DNA of 64,000 nucleotides from Bacteroidota bacterium. Lineage in GTDB: Bacteria > Bacteroidota > Bacteroidia > Bacteroidales > Prolixibacteraceae. The notes beneath the pieces are model-generated. The model ran no database searches. It was given only the letters and a program-made list of their open reading frames with translations, and was not told where the DNA came from. The stretch spans positions 35,285 through 99,284 of the forward strand of contig JAHEYU010000013.1 in assembly GCA_023251435.1 (NCBI GenBank), in the 5' to 3' direction. Below, in pieces: positions 17,674 through 26,268 of the stretch (the stretch's first letter is position 1; each line of letters starts with the position of its first letter). A program made the position numbers and the translations under genes.

Positions 17674-19857
17674 TTATTTACAATCAGGGATACCTACTCC
17701 ACCCAGATCGGTGTAATCCTTCAATTGCCAGGCATCAGCATAATGCCAGTCGGGTTTAATTTCAACCGTTCTAAATCTATTGCCTTTATACATGGCATCC
17801 ATTGAATTTACATATTTCATCCACCAACAGTAAGCTGAACCCATGGCCTCGCGTGCACTTTCTGTTTGGTTGGCTTTTTTAAAGGTAGCTGCACGTATTT
17901 TATACGCAAAATGAATTCCCAGATAAGATAATTGTTTGATATTATTTAATTTAACTTCCAATTTCGCATCACCCTGACTTTTTAGATCTTTGATTAAGGC
18001 AAGTGCTTTTAGGGCATCGGCTTCCATTTCGTCGGCTAGCTGATAAGTGGTTTTTGCAGTTCCACAAGTTCCGGAAGCAGATTTTGCAACACTGCACAGA
18101 TTCGAAGACGATGCCCTGGCTACTTCTGTACCCATAAAATCATTAAGGAATCTAAAATTGGAGTTTCCATCGTTTGGATACAAAGAAGCTTCGGCATACC
18201 AATGGGCATCCAAACCCCAACTTCCTTGTGTTAGTTCCTGAACCTTAGGCAACTGACGTGAAGCCAGCGCCCATGCTTTAAATAGTATTTCGGAGGATAC
18301 TTGTGGAAAGCGTAGCGCCATGTGTTTTTTGAAAACATCGTCGGAAATATTTTTATTATAAGCTGTACGCCCCCACAACATTTGTATATACCAGTTCCGC
18401 TGAATCTCAAGCTGCCCGTTCATGGTTGTATCTTTACACCAGTAGGTTCGGGTAGGGTGGTAAATGTCGGAACCGATATTGAAGCTATTGATTACCTGAC
18501 GGTAAGGGATATTTTTCAAATACCCACGTACAAATTCGGGGTCGCCCATATCCATGTAAAAATAATCGTCGTTGCGTAAGGTTAACCAGGTTTTTTGACC
18601 GGCATCAGCAGCATCTTTCATATCAGTCTCATACCATTTGGGCGTAAGGGTCGAATACATGTGCGCATTGGCATATTTTACAGAGTACTCAAACTTCATA
18701 TTGGGCAGCTTTGTAATTGGACCCCAATCTTCGTACAATTTCAGAATTCCTGCACCAAGTCCGCGATGAATCATGGTAAATTTTCTGTCAGGGTTAGCAA
18801 GAGCGTACTCGTATGCAGCTTGTCCATAAGCCTTCCATGTCCAGGGACCTCTTGAATCTTTCGGGAGTTTCATATTATCGCCTGCACTAATTCCAAAACC
18901 ATCCAATTCGGGATAAGTTTCGAGTAGAGCTTTCATACTTTTACTCAGGTAATCAATTGTTGTAGGGTTGTCTTCTTTTTCGGTTATTACACCCGGATAC
19001 ATATCTTCGGCATATTCAGCACAAACATTCCAACAGAAAAAATAGAACGAAAAACCACGGTTGTGGGCGTAGGTCATTACCTGACGCCAAAAAGCAATTC
19101 TTTTTTCGAGCGTGAGTGTGGGGTCAGCATAACCAAAGAAGCCTTCAATACTTGGCAAACAGGCCTTTTCGTATTCGGGAACCTTAACCAGGGCCGGAAA
19201 TGGATGATGCACCCACACCGACAAAACATTGTATCGGTTGCGGGCCTGCTGATCAAACCAGGCTTCCCAGAATTTCATATCCCAAACATTCTCAACGGCA
19301 TACTGGGTTGAAGTATTACCCATATACCCCGAATAAGTAGGTACTCTTCTATCCATTGGCAAATTAAGTTTTACGCCGCGCTGCTTAAAGTCGGGCGACA
19401 CCTGCTCGTTATAAGTACCTGACAAACCATCGAAAGTAATATTCTCTGCCAATTGCAATCCACCATACATTGCACCATTCACATCGCCACCAAACACCCA
19501 ATATGAGCTTTGCTTTTGTGTCGTAGTTTGTAGTGTGTATGCTTGTTCTCCTAAGCCATCGATCACCTTTCCTCCTACTTCAGTAAACAATTTTATTATC
19601 TTTTTATCCGATTGAAGTGCGATGACGATTTTTTTGTTGGAATAGCCCGATTTAAGCTTCGACAATTCGTTCATTTCCACCTTAAATCCTTTCGATTCGA
19701 GAGCAGACTTTACATCGTTGGCAGCAAATTTTATTTGCGGTACCGAATTGTCAGAGAATATTCCTACGGTTTCTGCAAAAAGCAAGGCTGGTATTGTGAG
19801 AAGCATGATTACCAGTGTGCTTATTCGCTTAATATTTTTTTGAAACTTGGTTTTCAT
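17674..19857 (-). CDS. Alpha-glucuronidase-like exported enzyme, paralogue 2
   Basis: 727 residues with a signal peptide ending L-F-A-E-T-V-G. It has the GH67-N-like domain, the TIM barrel with H-P-F-P-A-L-V-K, F-Y-F-F-C-W-N (Asn changed to Cys relative to the other paralogues), G-F-G-I-S-A-G-D, R-N-D-D-Y-F-Y-M-D-M-G and Q-L-E-I-Q-R-N-W-Y, and the helical C-terminal region ending D-L-G-G-V-G-I-P-D-C-K. There is no added C-terminal domain, so it is probably a soluble periplasmic protein. It is closer to paralogues 1 and 3 than to those at 24035 and 26269, but clearly more diverged than those two are from each other. Confidence 0.78.
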   Translation of the reverse strand: MKTKFQKNIKRISTLVIMLLTIPALLFAETVGIFSDNSVPQIKFAANDVKSALESKGFKVEMNELSKLKSGYSNKKIVIALQSDKKIIKLFTEVGGKVIDGLGEQAYTLQTTTQKQSSYWVFGGDVNGAMYGGLQLAENITFDGLSGTYNEQVSPDFKQRGVKLNLPMDRRVPTYSGYMGNTSTQYAVENVWDMKFWEAWFDQQARNRYNVLSVWVHHPFPALVKVPEYEKACLPSIEGFFGYADPTLTLEKRIAFWRQVMTYAHNRGFSFYFFCWNVCAEYAEDMYPGVITEKEDNPTTIDYLSKSMKALLETYPELDGFGISAGDNMKLPKDSRGPWTWKAYGQAAYEYALANPDRKFTMIHRGLGAGILKLYEDWGPITKLPNMKFEYSVKYANAHMYSTLTPKWYETDMKDAADAGQKTWLTLRNDDYFYMDMGDPEFVRGYLKNIPYRQVINSFNIGSDIYHPTRTYWCKDTTMNGQLEIQRNWYIQMLWGRTAYNKNISDDVFKKHMALRFPQVSSEILFKAWALASRQLPKVQELTQGSWGLDAHWYAEASLYPNDGNSNFRFLNDFMGTEVARASSSNLCSVAKSASGTCGTAKTTYQLADEMEADALKALALIKDLKSQGDAKLEVKLNNIKQLSYLGIHFAYKIRAATFKKANQTESAREAMGSAYCWWMKYVNSMDAMYKGNRFRTVEIKPDWHYADAWQLKDYTDLGGVGIPDCK

Positions 19858-19899
19858 GAGTAGTTAGTTTGTTGGAAATGAATTGTAATGCAATTATAA

Positions 19900-19925
19900 A
19901 AACCGACGGATTAACCCGTCGGTTT
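19900..19925 (-). terminator. Intrinsic terminator after paralogue 3
   Basis: Arms 19900-19909 and 19916-19925 form a perfect 10-base-pair GC-containing stem with a 6-base loop. Read on the minus strand it is followed by a run of T. It lies 16 bases after the stop codon of the gene at 19941, so transcripts from upstream would stop or be attenuated before paralogue 2. Confidence 0.8.
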
Positions 19926-19940
19926 ATGTCTGTTTCGAAT

Positions 19941-22157
19941 TTACTTACAGTTTGGAATACCAACACCGCCAAGGTCGGTATAATCTTTTAATACATCGGC
20001 ATCGGCATACTTCCAGTCGGGAAGAATTTGCATATTTCTAAACGCAGTTCCATGATAATCTATTTCCATCGATCGGGTATACGACAGCCATTGACAATAT
20101 GCTACCGCCATCTCGTCGCGTGCTTTATCTGTTTGTCCGGCTTTTAGAAATGTTGCTCCTCTCACCTTGTGGGCATAATACAAACTAAGGTATGCCATTT
20201 GTTTGATATTATTTATTGCCCCCTGCAAATCCTGACTTCCGCCACTCTTCATTTTATCAACAATTTTAAGAGCAGTTTGAGCATCCGCCTGCATTTCGTC
20301 GGCTACAGTATAGCTCGACTTTTTACCGTCGCAGGTGCCTGCTGCCGAGTTGCTGATATCGCAGAGATTGGAGCCTTTTGCTACGGTTGTTAACTTGGCA
20401 TTTTTATGCGTACTCATGTTTGCAAAATCGAATACCGTTCTAAAACCGGTACATCTACCCGGGTCGCTATTGCAACCTTCGGGATACCAGTCGAAATCGA
20501 GGCTCCATTTATCCATAATAAGTTCTGTTGCACGAGGCAAAGGTCTCGAGGCTAGTGTCCATGCCTGAAACAGATCAGCTCCTGAAACTGTAGGGAATCT
20601 TTTTGTAAGCATATTTTTAAACACATCGTCGCTCACTTTCGGGTTATACGAAATTCGTCCCCATAGCATTTCCATATACCAACGTCGTTCAACCTCCAAT
20701 TGTCCATTCAATGCCGGATTTTTATAAAAATAAGTCCGTGTTGGCGTATATCCATCCGAACCAATGTACATTCCTGTTACAACTTCTTTGTGAGGAATAC
20801 CCGCCATAAAATCGCGTACAAATTGGTGGTCGCCCCAGTTAACGTAGAAATAGTCGTCGTTACGAACTGTTAACCAGGTTTTATCACCCTGGTCTTTAAT
20901 CGCTTTAATCGAACTTGTTGTCCAACTTGGAGTTGGAGTTGAATACATGTGCGCCTGTGAGTATTTTACCGAATAGTTTGTAGATCCATTCGGAAGTTCT
21001 TTGAGAGGAGCATATTGCTTACTCCAAATTTCGGCCGATGAGCCAATGCCTCTGTGAATCAGGTTAAACTTTCGGTTTGGGTTGGCCTTTAGATAATCGT
21101 ATACTGCTTTGCCCATCGCATCCCAGGTCCACTTGGTTTTTAGGTTGTTATCGTTATCAAATTCCTGATCTTTGCGCTGCATACCATCTCCGGCCGAAAT
21201 TCCAAAACCAGCAAGGTCGGGATAGGTAGCGATAAGCGCCTGCATGCTCTTATACATGTAATCCAATGTTGTAGTATTTGTGCGAGCTTCGGTAATATTG
21301 GGATATTGGGTTCTGGTGTATTCGAGATGAATGTTCCAGTTGAAGAAATAGAATTTCATACCACGATCGCGCGCATAAGCCATCACTTCGCGCCAAAAAG
21401 CCACGCGCTGTTCATGATTCCATTCTTTTACATACCCATCAAATCCTTCAATATTTGGTAAACATGCTTTTGGATAATCCGGTAATTTTACCAGAGCCGG
21501 AAATGGATTGTGTACCCAAACCGACAACACATTGTAACGATAACGAGCTTGCTGGTCAATCAGTTTTTTCCAGAATGTGATATCCCATACATGTGGAATT
21601 GCCAATCCGGTTGAAGTTGACGACCATCCACCAACATACGTAGGAATTCGTTTGTCGAGCGGCATGTTGAGTTTCATTCCCCGGTTCAACATAAATGGTG
21701 TTTCCTGATTGTTGTAAGTACCGGAAAATCCATCGGCATCGATGTTTTCAGCAATTTGAAATGATCCATACATGGCACCATTTGCATCGCCACCCAACAC
21801 CCAATAAGAGGCTTTTTTCTTATTGGTAGTGCGTAAGCTGTATGCCTGCTCACCCAAACCAGTTGGAATGGTTCCACCTTCGGCCGTAAGTAACTTTGCA
21901 ACATCGGCATTTGATGCCAGAGCAATAACCACTTTTTTGTTCTTATAGCCCGGGTTCAACTTCGATAACGCATTCATTTCCACCCTAAACCCTTTAGATT
22001 CAAGTGCAGTTTTCACATCGGCGGCGGCGAATTTTATTTGCGCTATCGAATTGTCTGAAAATATGCCTACTGTTTCAGCAGAAACAACAGTTTGTAAAGC
22101 TAATGCCAATACAATACTGGTGAAGATGCGTGTGATTGTAATTTTTGATAAAAACAT
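19941..22157 (-). CDS. Alpha-glucuronidase-like exported enzyme, paralogue 3
   Basis: 738 residues with a signal peptide ending V-S-A-E-T-V-G. Domain order: GH67-N-like (about 25-165), TIM barrel (about 175-560), helical tail. The barrel shares long stretches with paralogue 1, for example N-R-G-M-K-L-N-M-P-L-D-K-R and V-G-G-W-S-S-T-S-T, and both carry the G-C-N-S-D-P-G-R-C-T-G-F segment with paired cysteines. The protein ends at G-G-V-G-I-P-N-C-K, the point where paralogue 1 gains its extra domains. A terminator follows directly. The enzyme activity is predicted only from the N-terminal domain and fold; a numbered CAZy family cannot be assigned here. Confidence 0.78.
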   Translation of the reverse strand: MFLSKITITRIFTSIVLALALQTVVSAETVGIFSDNSIAQIKFAAADVKTALESKGFRVEMNALSKLNPGYKNKKVVIALASNADVAKLLTAEGGTIPTGLGEQAYSLRTTNKKKASYWVLGGDANGAMYGSFQIAENIDADGFSGTYNNQETPFMLNRGMKLNMPLDKRIPTYVGGWSSTSTGLAIPHVWDITFWKKLIDQQARYRYNVLSVWVHNPFPALVKLPDYPKACLPNIEGFDGYVKEWNHEQRVAFWREVMAYARDRGMKFYFFNWNIHLEYTRTQYPNITEARTNTTTLDYMYKSMQALIATYPDLAGFGISAGDGMQRKDQEFDNDNNLKTKWTWDAMGKAVYDYLKANPNRKFNLIHRGIGSSAEIWSKQYAPLKELPNGSTNYSVKYSQAHMYSTPTPSWTTSSIKAIKDQGDKTWLTVRNDDYFYVNWGDHQFVRDFMAGIPHKEVVTGMYIGSDGYTPTRTYFYKNPALNGQLEVERRWYMEMLWGRISYNPKVSDDVFKNMLTKRFPTVSGADLFQAWTLASRPLPRATELIMDKWSLDFDWYPEGCNSDPGRCTGFRTVFDFANMSTHKNAKLTTVAKGSNLCDISNSAAGTCDGKKSSYTVADEMQADAQTALKIVDKMKSGGSQDLQGAINNIKQMAYLSLYYAHKVRGATFLKAGQTDKARDEMAVAYCQWLSYTRSMEIDYHGTAFRNMQILPDWKYADADVLKDYTDLGGVGIPNCK

Positions 22158-22192
22158 TTTGATTCGTATTAGAATTAATTAAACTTAGCACA

Positions 22193-24007
22193 TCAATCCA
22201 CAAATTTGATCCAATTTAAATTAAGTATTTGAGAGGCATTACTATATTTTTCTTCCTCTTCACCTCTGAATACCAGGAATATATGATTAACACCCGCAGG
22301 TGCATTCACCATGCATTCTTTGGTCACCCATTTTTGTAAGCCTTCAGTATTTTCAAACTCACAGTTGCCCAACAGGGTTCCTTTTTCGCTATCCAAACGG
22401 ATCTCAATACTGCCAGGTTTTAGCGAGGATAATCTGGCCTGAAATGTCAATGAGTTATTTGCTTTCGGGCCAAAATCAATTTTATAGGAAGAATAACTCA
22501 AATTTTTAAGATTCGAAATACATCTGATTGGTCCATCGTCTTTCGAATTACTTGTTCTAAGTACGTTATAACATATAAGATCTTCAGCCTCAATCTGCCT
22601 GAATGCACTTACTGATGGTGCCGATGCAGTTGGTTTGGCTGCTAAAATTATTGGCTTAGCTTTAGGCGGTTCCACAATAGCACCGGTTGAAGTAACGGTT
22701 AACCAATCAAGATTTGCAATATTCCCAGCTACTCCCTTATACACAAGGTAAATGTTTGTAAGTCCCTGTTTGTTTTTAAGTTTTGTTGACACAGTTTGAT
22801 AGGTCGACAGACTTCCTGTATTGGGAACTGCAATTTTACCCAGTACTTTTCCTGTAGGTTTATCGTGACGAATTTCGATGATACCACCATTATTAGCTGA
22901 AGAAACAAGAATGTTTATGGTTGCTTTTGCAGCAACATTAAGAACTCTTGGATAATAAAGTGATGCATTATTAGTCAGGTTACTAACAACAAATCCCGAT
23001 GCAATCTCCTGTTTTCTTGTTCCATCCGATGCTGCAAAATACCATTCAGCCTCTATTTTTTTTGAACAATCGTACTGTCCTACCCCAATGAATGAATCAC
23101 CAACATCGCCATCGGCAAAAATATCGCCATTGTCTTTATAATGCACATAAGTTAAATGTGTTTTGCGGAAAAATTTACCCACATCGCCCATTCCAAATGC
23201 ACAATAGGTTTGATTGTTCCAATTAAAAATTGTTGGGTGATCAATCCAATTTTTATAAAATTTACCTCTGTATGTATATGGCCCATAAATGTTCGTGGCA
23301 GTTTTATAGCTGGTACCGTGTCCGTTCAGGTAATAAACCCCATTGCGTTTGTGCATAAAACCTCCATCTCCCTTCCAATCAACAGTGGTATGGATAAGTT
23401 CTTTGGGTTCCTCTGCCAACGATATCATATCATCATTTAGTCTGGCAATTTTATAAGGAAATCCGGCTGTTATAAGATACGGAGTTTTGTTCGCATCATC
23501 ATCAATAAAAACCGTTGGATCATAGCTGACGCCTATTGACTTACCCAACGCGTCTTTATATGGGCCTCCGGGACCATCGGTACTTACCGCTATACCTGTA
23601 TTCCAATTTCCTGATACATAAAAGTAATATTTGCCATTTCTTTCGGCGCCATCAACCGCCCAGGCATTATTGGTTGGACCGACCCACATATCTTTCGGAA
23701 ATAAATTGAATTCCAATTCCCAATGCACCAAATCAGACGAAGACCAGATCCACCAATCATACATTCCATAAAAACTTTCAACAGGTTCTCTGTCGTGCGA
23801 TGCAAAAAGATATGCTTTGTTATTGAAAATGTGAATGTGTGGATCGCAAACGCCCATCCCCTGAATAATGGGATTGTTAACGACTTTCTCTGCTGAAGAG
23901 CCTTTGGTATCTTTAGGTTTTGAATTCTTACTGAATAGGAAATGTGGATTTAAAACAAAAACCGTTGTTGCAATTACTGCACATACATAAATCTTTAATT
24001 TATTCAT
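22193..24007 (-). CDS. GH43-family-like glycosidase with two CBM6-like domains
   Basis: 604 residues with an N-terminal signal segment. Residues 45-340 form a five-bladed propeller of the GH43 type: D55 in V-C-D-P-H-I-H (general base position) and D162 in Y-D-P-T-V-F-I-D (pKa modulator position). The expected catalytic-acid strand, usually E-G/A-P-x-x-x-K-x-N-G, reads G-D-G-G-F-M-H-K-R-N-G, so the Glu appears to be Asp213 or absent. Two beta-sandwich modules of CBM6 type follow (about 345-455 and 480-604). GH43 members usually cleave arabinose, xylose or galactose linkages. It sits between paralogues 3 and 4 of the glucuronidase-like family in the same orientation. Confidence 0.82.
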   Translation of the reverse strand: MNKLKIYVCAVIATTVFVLNPHFLFSKNSKPKDTKGSSAEKVVNNPIIQGMGVCDPHIHIFNNKAYLFASHDREPVESFYGMYDWWIWSSSDLVHWELEFNLFPKDMWVGPTNNAWAVDGAERNGKYYFYVSGNWNTGIAVSTDGPGGPYKDALGKSIGVSYDPTVFIDDDANKTPYLITAGFPYKIARLNDDMISLAEEPKELIHTTVDWKGDGGFMHKRNGVYYLNGHGTSYKTATNIYGPYTYRGKFYKNWIDHPTIFNWNNQTYCAFGMGDVGKFFRKTHLTYVHYKDNGDIFADGDVGDSFIGVGQYDCSKKIEAEWYFAASDGTRKQEIASGFVVSNLTNNASLYYPRVLNVAAKATINILVSSANNGGIIEIRHDKPTGKVLGKIAVPNTGSLSTYQTVSTKLKNKQGLTNIYLVYKGVAGNIANLDWLTVTSTGAIVEPPKAKPIILAAKPTASAPSVSAFRQIEAEDLICYNVLRTSNSKDDGPIRCISNLKNLSYSSYKIDFGPKANNSLTFQARLSSLKPGSIEIRLDSEKGTLLGNCEFENTEGLQKWVTKECMVNAPAGVNHIFLVFRGEEEEKYSNASQILNLNWIKFVD

Positions 24008-24034
24008 TTTTCACTTCTATTTTAAATTTACTTT

Positions 24035-26182
24035 TTAAAAAGTAGGTATCCCTACACCACCATTATCATGATATTCTTTTAATACAACATCGTCTTGAAA
24101 ATGCCAGTCAGGCATTACAGGATTAGTACGCTGATTGGCTTGTCCCATATACATACTATCCATCAAATTTGTATAGTTCATCCACCAACTGTATGCTTTA
24201 CCCAGTGCGGTTGTGGTGTTCGAAGCCTGGCCAGCCAATTTATAAGTAGCTCCACGAATTTTTTCAGCATAATACAACGACAGGTACGACAATGCTTTTA
24301 TGTTGTTGATCGCCACTCCGAGTTCTGTATTTGGTTCGGCTTTCATGGTACTGATTGTTTTTAAAGCTTCCTTTGCATCAGCTTCAATTTCATCAGCAAG
24401 TTGATACGAACTCTTTTTACCTTCACAATTGCCCGCAGCACTATTTTTTATATTGCAGAGCAAAGAACCTGGACCAATATCAGCTGCTGCAAATAAATCA
24501 ACTGTTGCAAAACCCTTATAGGTAAGGCAAGCCTCCGGATACCATTTAAAATCCAAATCAAAATCTTCATGCATCAATTCTGTTGTTTTTTGTATTCCGC
24601 TCGACGCCTTGCTCCATGCGGCAAACAACTCATCAGATGAAGCAACCGGATATTTCAACTTAATATGATTTTTAAATAGCAAGTCGGGTGTTTGTGGGTT
24701 ATAAGCTAACCTGCCCCAAATCATGTTCATATACCATTGTCGTTGAACCTCAAGTATTCCTTGCGAAACGCTATTTTTGCAGAAGAAAGTACGGGTTGGA
24801 CAAAAACCATCAGAGCCAATATAGAATCCGGCAAAATGTTTTCCATATTCCATCATCCCATTCAGGTAGGTTCGTGCATAAGAAGGATCGCCCCAGGTAT
24901 GGTAAAAAAAGTCGTCGTTACGAACTGTAAACCAGGTTTTCATGTCGTTCTCCACCAGTTGCTTCGATGTGTTGTATTTATCGAAGTGTTTGGGAACAGG
25001 GGTTGAATACATGTGCGCTTTTGAGTATTTGTACGACATCTCAAAAGTTACGTTTGGCAGCTCGAAAAGTCCGGCAAATGTTTTCTTTATATCCGCAAGG
25101 CTTGTCTGATGCCAGCGGTGAATAAACCGTAGCTTACGTTGGGGGTTTTTAACTGCATAATCGTACATAGCCTTTCCGTAAGCAGCCCATAAAAAATCCT
25201 GATTGCTTTTATTTTCGCCATTGGTAACGCCAAACCCATCGAGGTCGGGATATGTTTCGAGCAGCTTCAGCATACTTTTGTACATATAGGCCTTATTGGC
25301 ATCCGACGTTTCAGCATTGGCAAGCCCATATTTCCCATGAGCGTTAGCGACCCAAACGTTCCAGTTGAAAAAAAGAAATTCGAAACCACGGGCATGTGCG
25401 AGTTTCATCACCTGTCTCCAGAAAGCGATCTTTTCTTCGATAGACATTTTCTTCGAATATCCATTAAATCCGGTTACATCCTGAATAGCCAAATCGGGAT
25501 AATCGGGCAGTACAACCAACGATGTAAACGGGTGGTTGTTCCATACAGAAACCATGTTATACCGGTGGCGTGCCATTTCATCGAACCAAGTCTCCCAGAA
25601 AGTGATGTCCCAAACATGGGGTATTGCTTTCTGGTACGATGTTCCCTTGCTGTTACTTTCATAAGTCGGACTTTTTTCGTCAAACGGAAGATTGAGTTTA
25701 ATCCCTCGCTTTAAAATCGCAGGAGACTCCTGACTATTGTAAGTTTCCTTATAACCATTAAATTTGATATTTTCGGCTATTTCTAATCCGCCATACATGG
25801 CACCATTTATGTCGCCACCCAAAACCCAATATGATTTTTGTGGCGAGTTGGTAGTCCGTATTCCGTAAGCCTGTTCGCCCAAATTGGTTGGAATGGTTCC
25901 ACCTTGTAAGGTTAATAATTTTGCAACTTCAGCATCCGAAGCCAGCGCAATTATTATTTTCTTTTTCGTGTATTTCGCATTTAAAGCCGAAATCGAATTC
26001 ATTTCAACCTTAAAACCTTTCGATTCGAGAGCGGTTTTTACATCACCGGCAGCAAACATTATTTGCGCCACATTCGAATCAAAAAATACACCCACAGTTT
26101 CGGCATAAATTACAATTGGTGAGGAAATCGCCAATGCAATGATAATTAAGAAGCGAACGATTGATATTCTTTTTAAGAACAT
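24035..26182 (-). CDS. Alpha-glucuronidase-like exported enzyme, paralogue 4
   Basis: 715 residues with a signal peptide ending I-Y-A-E-T-V-G. The barrel has N-N-H-P-F-T-S-L-V, F-L-F-F-N-W-N, G-F-G-V-T-N-G-E, R-N-D-D-F-F-Y, G-S-D-G-F and G-I-L-E-V-Q-R-Q-W-Y. The G-I-L-E-V and H-P-F-T-S-L-V forms are shared only with paralogue 5, so these two make a subgroup distinct from paralogues 1-3. It ends D-N-G-G-V-G-I-P without added domains and is probably periplasmic. Only 27 bases separate it from the GH43 gene. Confidence 0.78.
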   Translation of the reverse strand: MFLKRISIVRFLIIIALAISSPIVIYAETVGVFFDSNVAQIMFAAGDVKTALESKGFKVEMNSISALNAKYTKKKIIIALASDAEVAKLLTLQGGTIPTNLGEQAYGIRTTNSPQKSYWVLGGDINGAMYGGLEIAENIKFNGYKETYNSQESPAILKRGIKLNLPFDEKSPTYESNSKGTSYQKAIPHVWDITFWETWFDEMARHRYNMVSVWNNHPFTSLVVLPDYPDLAIQDVTGFNGYSKKMSIEEKIAFWRQVMKLAHARGFEFLFFNWNVWVANAHGKYGLANAETSDANKAYMYKSMLKLLETYPDLDGFGVTNGENKSNQDFLWAAYGKAMYDYAVKNPQRKLRFIHRWHQTSLADIKKTFAGLFELPNVTFEMSYKYSKAHMYSTPVPKHFDKYNTSKQLVENDMKTWFTVRNDDFFYHTWGDPSYARTYLNGMMEYGKHFAGFYIGSDGFCPTRTFFCKNSVSQGILEVQRQWYMNMIWGRLAYNPQTPDLLFKNHIKLKYPVASSDELFAAWSKASSGIQKTTELMHEDFDLDFKWYPEACLTYKGFATVDLFAAADIGPGSLLCNIKNSAAGNCEGKKSSYQLADEIEADAKEALKTISTMKAEPNTELGVAINNIKALSYLSLYYAEKIRGATYKLAGQASNTTTALGKAYSWWMNYTNLMDSMYMGQANQRTNPVMPDWHFQDDVVLKEYHDNGGVGIPTF

Positions 26183-26268
26183 GTTTTTCTAAGTTTATTG
26201 AATAATTACTTTGTGTGCTGATATTTTTTTCAATTCCTCCATTTTTATCGTTGACCGAAAAGAAATAG

